NCBI GenBank assembly: GCA_001579985.1
Contig: LRSR01013828.1
Coordinates: 1-21,782, forward strand
DNA: 21,782 nt
Source: Hypsibius dujardini
Taxonomy: Eukaryota; Tardigrada; Eutardigrada; Parachela; Hypsibiidae
Reading direction: 5' to 3'
Shown here: one piece after another, positions 9,142-17,100 of the stretch
Layout of the letters: the number at the start of each line of letters is the position of its first letter
How positions within the stretch are numbered: the first letter of the stretch is position 1
Notes under the pieces: model-generated
What the model saw: only the letters and a program-made list of their open reading frames with translations
Told to the model about the DNA's origin: nothing
Database searches by the model: none
Translations under genes and position numbers: made by a program

Positions 9142-10064
9142 AACAGGCCGGCCGGCAGACAGACAGACAGACAGACAGCCAATTGACGCACGGTGTCGTG
9201 ACAGTTTGTGTGACGGCGTGATACAGTCGCCCTTCTTCCTGTTGGAAGAGATGTCGCAGAACAGCCGTTCTCTTAATGAGTGGGAGCGCCGTCAATGTCT
9301 ATGTAAAACAGCGCTGATTAGCGAATCTGTTCCGGAACTGAGCGAGATCATGTAGATATAGCTCCACCTTGTCATTGTGCAGCAGACAGTCGAAGGCGAC
9401 GAAGCACACCTGAAAACCGGTGGCGCCGGTCAAGTTTTTTATGGCGGAACTCTCGAGCTTAGTTGCGATGCATTTCTCCTGCAGAGACAAACATTCCACG
9501 AGACAGGTAATAAGAAAAGAGGCTGAAAAGCGGGACACAGTTTCTAACCTGAACGCTATAAGGACAGATTTCGCCATCGATGATGAAATTGATCGCTTCC
9601 GGGTGGAAGCAGTCGGCAATATAGCGGGTCAGAGTTCCCTCAGTCGCAGACGCTCCTAGATCCTAAAACGTGCACAGAAAATCGCTCAATTAAGAATACT
9701 CATCACCTAGAGATGTTATATCAACGGGAAACTTAAGACACGGGAGATCTTACATCCGTGATGTCGTGGCCGCCTCGCGAGAAGTACTTGAACGTCTTGC
9801 CCTGCTTGTGAATCTGGACGCGCTCTCCGTCGTACTTGATCTCCGCGATCATCGGACCGCCTTTTAGAAGCGCGCGCAGCTTGTCCGGCTTCCAGCTGTC
9901 CGACAGCATGGGCCGGACAAAGTCGAAAAGGTGCATTTCGATCTCGCTCATGCGAACCTCCGGATCGTTCAGCTTGGTGCAAACCTACCAACAAACCTGT
10001 CTGTCTGCCTGTCTACCTGCCTGTCTGTCTGTCTGCCTGTCTACCTGCCTGCCTGTCTGTCTGT

Positions 10065-10105
<41 letters not shown>

Positions 10106-12210
10106 TACCTGCCTGCCTGCCTGTCTGTCCGTCCATCTGACTGTCTGTGTGTCTGTCTGTCTGTGTGTCTGTCTGTGTGTCTGTGTGTCTGTCTGTCCTA
10201 CCGTAGAGAGGTTCATGCAGACATCGAACAGGTCACTGGCATCGGGGTGAAACACATCCATAATTTTTTCATGACCCATGCCTAGTTTGAGGTCCTTGAG
10301 GATAATTCTCAGTAGCCACTTCAGCTCCCCCGCGTTCATCCGCGTAAACAGTTCGTGCATCAACTTCCTGTTTCTCTCTAAATAAATTCAATCCGTCCGG
10401 CAACAAATACACACAATGTTGCAAAAATAAATGTACCTTTTCTCTCGTCTCCCGTTATAGTGTTTGCATCGGCAAATCCATCCAAATGTCGATTGACCTC
10501 CTCGATGCTGATCTCGCCCTTCTTGCTGTTCCGATTCAGCATCACGAAGAAGGCCACACCGGCAAAGTCGGAAACATCTGCCGCGTTCGTGGCGTTCTGC
10601 AATGAAATTCCACTTTGTCATATTGTCCGGGGGTTGATTGATTGATTGATTAGAAATGTTTCCGAAGTACCAATTTTTTTATCCCAATCACTAAAAACGT
10701 TTGATTTCAAGATTTTTATTACTCCTCCACTCCAAATTCGATTTGGAATCGATTGACATCAGCAGAATCTTATTTGAATGTCAGGGGGCGGAGCTATGGG
10801 TCATTTCTGCAATGTCACTCGGAAGCTTAGATGAAACTAGCCCATAGCTCCGCCCCCTGGCACCCAAAATGATTTCTGACACACGCCCACCCCAAATTCG
10901 ATTTGGAATCGATTGACATCAGCAGAATCTTATTTGGATGTCAGGGGGCGGAGCTATGGGTCATTTCTGCAATGTCCCTTGGAAGCTTAAATGAAACTAG
11001 CCCATAGCTCCGCCCCCTGGCACCCAAAATGATTTTTGATACACGCCCACTCCAAATTCGATTTGGAATCGATTGACATCAGCAGAATCTTATCTGAATG
11101 CCAGGGGGCGGAGCTATGGGTCATTTCTGCAATGTCACTCGGAAGCTTAGATTGAAACTAGCCCATAGCTCCGCCCCCTGGCACCCAAATAAAACTCTTC
11201 TCATATCAATCGATTCGAAATCGAATTTGGAGTGGGCGGGTGTCAAAAATCTTCGAATCAAACGTTTCCAAAAAACCCAGAAGTCTACGATTGATTGTTG
11301 ATTTGACTGACGGCTATGTTTCGATCCCCAAAATTGGACGAACTGAGTCTTCAGCGCACACATCCCGCAATCAAAGCATTAGAATTTTTTTTTTCCAATA
11401 TTTTCATTGAGTTTAAAAAAAATCACCCTTAGTTGCATCAGTCAGCATTCGATTGATTGACGAATTGAACTGCGAGTGCAACTATTCCTCAATCAATTGA
11501 CCACTTCCTTGATTGAACGATTCATCAAGCAGCTCACCTACACCAGCCCATACAGCACTGCATTGATTGAAAATTCCCTTGATTGAACTAATCATCAATC
11601 AAGAGCTTTGCAACAGCCGACCCTTCGTTTGATTGATGAATGGATTGACTGACCATCAATCAAGAGATTTGCAACAACCGAACCTTTGATTGATTGATGA
11701 ATTGATTGATCCATCAATCAAGAGATATGCAACAGCCAACCCTTCAATTGATTGATGAATTAATTGATCCATCAATAAGAGATTTGCAATAGCCTAACAT
11801 TTGATTGATTGATGAATTGATTGACTGACCGGAGGCTTCCGCTGTTTCCAGTGAATCAACATCTGCGCCGCGTCGCCCTCCTTCGCCAGTCCCATCTCTC
11901 CGATCAGGAGATGCGCCAGAAAATGCTCCTTCAATCCGTACGTCGGTCGGTCACGATCCGCGTCGGGGATCAACAACCGCATCAAGGGGAAGAAAGTCTC
12001 CACCGGCGGCTGCGGATTATCCGGGTAAAAGGCCTTATACTTGGCCCGCCACTTATCCAGGAACGATTTCAACGCCTCCTTCTTCTTCGCCGCCGGTCGG
12101 GAGAACATGGCGTCGAGGAGGCTGGCGAACTGGCCGAATGTGATGGTGCTGGCGAGAGTTTTGTCCGTGATGGTGGAACAAGAGGCGACATCGTTATTGG
12201 CTCGATTCAT
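6155..12210 (-). CDS. LIG4: DNA ligase IV (LIG4), 14 exons, complete
   Basis: ATP-dependent DNA ligase of classical non-homologous end joining. It adenylates itself on a lysine and seals double-strand breaks in the nucleus together with XRCC4. The spliced product is 960 residues (human 911). In order: an N-terminal alpha-helical DNA-binding domain (about 1-245), adenylation-domain motif I KYDGER at 289-294 with K289 as predicted nucleophile, DGE of motif III in exon 5, motif IV EEGIILK at 442-448, motif [10 protein letters not shown] at 463-471, motif VI TLRFPR at 592-597, BRCT 1 (about 655-750, with PDWLVRC and FVPW), the XRCC4-binding linker (about 760-830, KYGDSF to VFRQYR), and BRCT 2 with its conserved Trp at 922 (TEQWVLDSY). 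No key residue is missing. ATG at 12208-12210 was chosen because homology starts soon after it; the frame stays open upstream, so a longer N-terminus is possible. It is divergent from the TMEM220-like gene. Confidence 0.97.
6405..6480. repeat. TTTTA-rich tract in LIG4 intron 13
   Basis: ATTTTATTTTATTTTTATTTTATTT-like A/T pentanucleotide runs fill the middle of the 177-nt last intron. Confidence 0.85.
6883..7066. repeat. TCTG microsatellite in LIG4 intron 11
   Basis: (TCTG)n on the plus strand, so the LIG4 transcript carries (CAGA)n. It fills most of the 222-nt intron, with GTGTCTG and GGCTGTC variants in the middle. Confidence 0.97.
7549..7668. repeat. CAGA microsatellite in LIG4 intron 9
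   Basis: (ACAG)n on the plus strand, so the LIG4 transcript carries (TCTG)n. Its orientation is opposite to the tracts in introns 8 and 11. Confidence 0.97.
8100..8309. repeat. TCTG microsatellite with a duplicated block in LIG4 intron 8
   Basis: The (TCTG)n tract is interrupted by two copies of a roughly 50-bp block containing TCTAGCCGCACG and GGCCTGCGTAATTCAAAGT, at about 8124-8167 and 8239-8283. It arose by duplication of a block together with flanking microsatellite. The transcript strand is (CAGA)n. Confidence 0.93.
9014..9178. repeat. CAGA/CAAA microsatellite in LIG4 intron 7
   Basis: ACAGACAGACAAACAGCCAA-type repeats on the plus strand, so the transcript carries (TCTG)n. They fill most of a 190-nt intron. 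Confidence 0.97.
9999..10196. repeat. CTGT/CTGC microsatellite in LIG4 intron 3
   Basis: Mixed (CTGT)n, (CTGC)n and (CTGTGTGT)n on the plus strand, so the transcript carries CAGA/CAGG. It fills nearly the whole 217-nt intron. Confidence 0.97.
10694..11268. mobile_element. Foldback-type repeat element with 160-bp tandem core
   Basis: The core is a tandem repeat with 160-bp period. CCAAATTCGATTTGGAATCG starts at 10732, 10892 and 11052, and the third unit ends near 11185. The copies are nearly identical. Each unit contains a hairpin, CAGGGGGCGGAGCTATGGG closed by CCCATAGCTCCGCCCCCTG (10782-10859, 10942-11019 and 11102-11180). The outer ends are inverted relative to each other over about 60 bp: AAACGTTTGATTTCAAGATT on the left and, as reverse complement, AAACGTTTGATTCGAAGATT on the right. 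No coding capacity is seen. It lies in LIG4 intron 1 and is related to the hairpins at 3405-3822. Confidence 0.88.
11530..11829. repeat. About 58-61 bp tandem repeat abutting LIG4 exon 1
   Basis: Degenerate units built from CATCAATCAAGAGATTTGCA, AACCCTTC and TTGATTGATTGATGAATTG, with CATCAAT starts near 11593, 11654, 11712 and 11770. The last unit runs directly into LIG4 exon 1, so the GTCAGT donor of intron 1 (plus-strand ACTGAC at 11824-11829) is part of the repeat. Confidence 0.85.
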
Positions 12211-12835
12211 TATTATATATTTTGACTGAAAATTGACACGATGAAATGGAGTAGACGCATCTCGGAAAAAATTGCGGAAGAAAAATAAAGGAATTCGGTG
12301 GCGAAACCGAGAAAAACCAAAACAAACGAAAGAAAACAAATCTCAGCACTGATTCACATTTTTTGACCCAATCGAAAGGAACGAACAGTTCAATTAGCGG
12401 AACAATACCACTTAAATAACAGAACAGTGCTGGGATGATGGACAGATTTCATGCAGTCACCTTCCCCCGCCCACTTGAGGCAGATTTTAGAGGTAGGTAG
12501 GTATGCCGAAACCTTTTTTATGGGAAGAATTCATAATTCCCTTGCGTAGTAGGATCAGACCCTATGCCGGTCCTGATACGTGAACGCTACGATACGGCAA
12601 TACGACGATACGACGATACGTCAAATGTGGATTCTTCCCGTAAAGAAAGCGTGGTATGCCGTTCCCCCCCCCCTCCAGGTCGACCTCAATCCGCCACTGC
12701 AAATAAGATCCGCCAATCATTGCGCATCATACTTTGTGGAGCCACAATGCAGTAAACACGGAAGTTACGCATTGATTAGCATGCCTTTGATGCGTGCCAA
12801 ATTATTTGGGCGCATCACTACGCCACGTTCATGTA
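12211..12835. other. LIG4 upstream region
   Basis: Presumed promoter and 5' UTR side of LIG4. The LIG4 frame stays open upstream to an ATG near 12339. A short ACGATACG-type repeat lies at about 12588-12618 and a C homopolymer at about 12665-12675. No core promoter element can be assigned with confidence. Confidence 0.45.
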
Positions 12836-13601
12836 CCGGGTTCGGGAATGATTTTGAGACAAACTTAGAACTCACTTACTCATCCCACTGCCTCACATTT
12901 TTTTTGTTACACGCCTGTCCATGTGAGGATCTACTTTAGACGGAAAAACGAAATTTAATTTATACCCGGAAAATGCCAGACAAAAACCAATGGCAGACCC
13001 GATTTCAGTAGTGGCTCAGGTCACACCCTCATTTGCTACCAAAAAAACCAATTCGTTCTGGAAAACCAAACCTGTTTTGGATAGCCCGCCACAAAAACGC
13101 TGCGAAAAAAAAGTTTCATGAGACAGGTGCTTGTACGAGGGATACAGTGACCAGTACTGTATTTTCGCGTTAGACAGGGACAGTGGTACTGGAGTGGAGC
13201 GTGTGCAGGGACATGTGCACCGTACACACGCACTAGCGCCGCGTGGCCGATTAAACGTTCCACAGCTCGTACTGGAGTGGAACGTGTGCACGGCTGTGTG
13301 CACCGTACACACAGCACAAGCGCCGCGTGGCCGATTAAACGTTCCACAGCTCGTACGCTGTCCCTGTCTGACACGAAAACACATTAATAAAAACATTCCA
13401 CACTGCGCTGTGGCCACGGACAGAGTGCACAAGATATTGCACAGCAAGGCCGCGACGAGTTTTAGGATCACCTGCTTATGCGCACACGTTTTGTAGCCCA
13501 TAAACGTAAAAAGAAGCCAGAGTTTGCATTTTTTCCTTCATGTGCACACTCTGCGCGCGTGGGCGTGGCAAAGTTTGTCTCAAAAGCATTCCCGCACCCG
13601 G
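12836..13601. mobile_element. TA-flanked inverted-repeat element (766 bp)
   Basis: Terminal inverted repeats of 31 bp with two mismatches: CCGGGTTCGGGAATG on the left and, read from the right end inward, CCGGGTGCGGGAATG, both continuing through TTTTGAGACAAACTT. Each end is flanked by TA, as expected for a Tc1/mariner-type target duplication. No transposase frame is recognised, so it is probably non-autonomous. A second element (13157-13384) is nested inside and is therefore younger. Confidence 0.8.
13157..13384. mobile_element. TA-flanked inverted-repeat element, family GTTAGACAGGGACAG (228 bp)
   Basis: The 27-bp terminal inverted repeats end in GTTAGACAGGGACAG (left) and GTCAGACAGGGACAG (right, reverse complement), with TA on both flanks. 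The interior contains a direct duplication of the segment CGCGTGGCCGATTAAACGTT plus CCACAGCTCGTAC, at about 13231-13274 and 13323-13356. It shares its ends and interior with the copy at 16729-16857. It is inserted within the larger element at 12836-13601. Confidence 0.9.
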
Positions 13602-13629
13602 TACACTGGAACGAGGTCAAACACATGTA

Positions 13630-13761
13630 CACACGTGGCAAAAACTCTGCGCTAATTGAGTCAAGCATTTCAACTCGGAGCTCGGCGCAACAGCACAACA
13701 GCCAGGCGTCTGTCGAGTGTAATGGCTTAACTCGGTTAGCGCAAAATTTTTGCCACGTGTG
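13630..13761. mobile_element. TA-flanked MITE-like hairpin (132 bp)
   Basis: The ends are CACACGTGGCAAAAA and its exact reverse complement, and the inverted match continues imperfectly for about 40 bp on each arm (GCGCTAATTGAGTCAAGC against GCGCTAACCGAGTTAAGC). TA flanks both ends. The loop is only about 50 bp, so the element is a near-complete foldback. No coding content. Confidence 0.9.
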
Positions 13762-14029
13762 TAATAGTGCGTGTGTATGTTTTGTTGAATCCGGTAAGCA
13801 CCTGTCGCTGAAGCCTGCGCCAGTAATAATTTTTTTCCAGCCGGATTTCTACTTCCTCCTTCCTCTGGGCGATCCTTGGGATTCAACCGGGGAGGACAAT
13901 TATTATTCACGGTCTCCTAAAAGTTTGCACGTCTCCAATCTCGATTTACCGTTCCGTCGCGATCTCAAGGGACAGTAGAGCGCCCTAGGGCGTGCATTGC
14001 GCCCGCCTTGCGCCGTATATTTAGACCGG

Positions 14030-14157
14030 TGTGTGTGTGTGCGTGCGCGTGTGCGCGCGTGTGTGTGCGCGTGTGTGTGTGCGCGCGCGCGTGTGTGTGC
14101 GCGTGTGTGTGCGTGTGCGCGTGTGTGCGTGTGCGCGCGTGTGTGCGTGTGTGCGCA
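14030..14157. repeat. Alternating GT/GC tract (Z-DNA-prone)
   Basis: About 128 bp of nearly uninterrupted alternating purine-pyrimidine, GTGTGTGCGCGC-type. It ends 24 bp before the ATG of the TMEM220-like gene at 14182, within its 5' UTR or promoter. Both strands stay open in several frames, which gives false ORFs. Confidence 0.95.
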
Positions 14158-14181
14158 TGACTGCTTTAGTATTGACACAAA

Positions 14182-17100
14182 ATGGCGGCGGAGTTTGGGC
14201 GGAGGATTCGAAGCAGCATTCTGGAATCGCGCCTGTTGACGCAGCTCTTCTTGCCACACGAACTGCATCCTCGACCGAGTATCGAGCTGTCGGAGACGGA
14301 AACTCGCGCCGCGTCCCGTTTTAGGCTCATCATCAACTTCCTCATGGCCGTTGCCTTTGCTGGATGCACGATCGTGCAGGCACGTACTGTAGATTTCCGA
14401 TCAACTGGTGCTTTCGCGCAATCAGCTCACTCAAAAGAGACCGGCGTTGATTGGTGCAAAAGTAGGAGACCACAAGACTGCATGTGCTTGATTGTCTACA
14501 TTCTCGTTACAAATTGTGTGAGAATCGGATGATTGATTGCTTGATTGAAGTACTTCAGGGTTTTCGGCCCGTCGGAACTAATTTACTGGGGGGGAGTCTA
14601 AGGCACGTACCGTAGAATTCCGATCAACTGGTGCTTTCGCGCAATCAGCTCAGTCAAAGGAGACCGGCGTTGATTGGCTGCAAAAGTAGGAGACCACAAG
14701 ACTGCATGTGCTTGATTGGCTTCATTCTCGTTACAAATTGTGTGAGAATCGGGTGATTGATTATTTGATTGAAGTACTTCAGGGTTTTCGGCCCGTCGGA
14801 ACTAATTTACTGGGGGGGTCCAAGAATCAGCACCAGTTGATCGGAAATCTACTGTAATAAATTTTGAAACCGAAATCATCATTTCAATCAAGCAAGGTAG
14901 CGTATCCTGTCAGGCAAAAACCAACGGGCCAATCACGGACAAGTGAACGGAATTGAACGATCCACTGAACGACTGATTGTTACATTCATCCCCCTTGAAA
15001 ACGGTGCATGTTTTGTCAGGGCAAGACCTGCTTGATTGATTGATTTTTGCACTTCTTGGTTTACCATGAACTTTATCGGTTGATTGTTGAATTCATCCCA
15101 CCTGAAAACGCTGCATGTTTTGTCAGGGTGAAACCAGCTTGATTGATTGATTTGCACGCTATTCGATTGATTGATTGATTTAGCCAGTCTGCAGATGTTG
15201 AAAAAGAAAACCTGCAAGATTTCACCTTCCATGGTGGAATAATTTCCCTGCAAGTTGTACCCCTGTGCCTGTATCTCGTACGCAAATTTCGAGTCTTGAG
15301 GCATTGAAATCTCCCTTTGTCTTACAGTTTAACGACCCGGATCCGGCATTATGGGTGGTAAGGCGTTTTAAAGGACTTTAAACACACCATACAACTGCTC
15401 GGTTGATTATTTGATTGTGTTAAAATAAATTCATTCCATCATGTCTGTTTTATAACAGCCTGTCTACTGTGTTCCCGCACTGGCCTGCTTGGTGGATATC
15501 TTCTCGCAGTATATTTTCGGTAAGAAGTCGCATCGCATTTTTTTAGGGTAATTCTAAATCTCACTTCAGCCATTCGTTCCTGATGTTCCCCGGGGTTTAC
15601 ATGTAGAACTGCTGATGGGATCGATTCTCGCCTTGCTCCACCTCACCTACTGCCTAGGGGTGGCGTTGTCGACGCTGACCTTTTTCTGCATCAAATACGA
15701 AGAAATGGACTACGACCATTTCAATGAATCCATGCGGTACGAGGTAAAGGCCGTTAACCAGGCCGCTTTTTTCAACGTTGATTTCCCGGCGCTGCAGTGC
15801 TGCCATGCGATAACAGATGGCTTGAAAACATTCAGAAAACATTCTCTGACCCATTTTAGTTCGTTCCTAAGTCTCACGGTTCGAATTTGAGTCCAAAAAA
15901 AGGAAGAGAAGAATCTCAATGGAGAAGTGTGCAAGTAGTCCGGTAGAGGCGCCACTTCGGTTCCATCTCCCTGGGTTGACTTCGCAAAAACGACTTATGC
16001 GCCACCTGTTGGCCTGCCGGCCTAAAAGTGGCCTGGTTAACGGCCTTTACCTCGTAAAGATCCTCAAACGCGCTCTTTCATTCGGCCTACATGAAAAGTC
16101 GAAGTGGGTTTAGCCCCGCCCACTCCTGATAGACTACGTGACGTCACGGACTCATTTCCTTTCATCAACGGCCGACTTGATTCTTGATTGAGTAACGACC
16201 ACGGCTTGTGTTGATTGTTGATTGTTGATTGATTCCAATGGATAATTTCAAAACGGCAAAAAAAATCTGAAAAAACTTATTCTGCTCAGAAAAAATCGAC
16301 GCGCAGTCGAAAATTATTACGAATCTGGTCTTTCCCTATCCAAGTTCGCGTTGCGTGAAAATGTCTCGCGGGAGGAAATTCGAAAATGGAAAAGCGTAAG
16401 TTGGATTGCTAACGCCTGGCATCGATTGGTTGATTGGTTGATTGGTTGATTGGTTGATTGGTTGATTGGTTGATTGGTTGATCGGTTGATTGGTTGATTG
16501 GTTGATTGGTTGATTGGTTGATTGGTTGATTGGTTGATTGGAATAAAGTTTTTATTATTCCGAAAGAGGCAAATGAAAATGGTTTTTTTATGATGGTGCG
16601 ATTGATTGATTCGGCCCGCTAAAAGCGCAGTGAACTTAAGTTGGACCGGGGTTCGGTAATTTACTGGTAAGGCAAAAAACCCACCCTTAAAATCGTGGCA
16701 GTACATTACGAAAATTGAAATTAGAAACTTTTTTTGTCGCGTTAGACAGGGACAGCGTACGAGCTGTGGAACGTTTAATCGGCCACGCGACGCTTGGGCA
16801 CACCCGTGCACACGTTCCACTCCAGTACAACTGTCCCTGTCTAACACGAAAATACAGTATGAAAAAGCAGAGAAGTTAAAACATAAATGCTACGCGATTC
16901 TTAGGCGCAGATGTAGCCACGCCCCAGGGCTGTTTGCCCACCACTCCGTCTGAAATTCCCTTAATATATTATTCCAAATATTTACCGTTAAAAGTACTTT
17001 CTAGAGATTAGTTGCTTCAACGAAGCGTCCTTTGCCGAAGAAAGTGATGAAGAAGATTTTTGAAGATGACTAAGCATGTGTGCTGTTGATTAGTTGCTTG

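Larger units (their letters stand above)
6155..12210 (-). other. LIG4: LIG4 exon-intron structure
   Basis: Coding exons in transcript order: 11830-12210, 10437-10596, 10202-10377, 9754-9984, 9549-9662, 9368-9478, 9192-9298, 8462-9001, 7777-8012, 7252-7506, 7078-7211, 6773-6855, 6528-6686, 6155-6350. The lengths sum to 2883 nt (961 codons with the stop), and every junction keeps frame with GT-AG borders. The donors include CCG|GTCAGT, AAG|GTGGAG, ACC|GTGCGT, TAG|GTGCGT and ACG|GTAATC. Introns range from 40 nt (7212-7251) through 59, 69 and 70 nt up to 1233 nt (10597-11829). The 40-nt intron was placed by phase and by homology on both sides; other donors there give a stop or lose the KYGDSF frame. 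Confidence 0.88.

Noticed and set aside
9299-9367. Exon 6 frame continuing to a TAG (apparent truncation of LIG4)
   Set aside because: Removing a 69-nt GTGGAG...ACATAG intron restores the family alignment (HNDK followed by [18 protein letters not shown]).
13478-13978. Plus-strand 166-residue open frame
   Set aside because: It runs across the TA-flanked MITE at 13630-13761 and the end of the 766-bp element, has no recognisable domain, and the opposite strand is also open over much of it.
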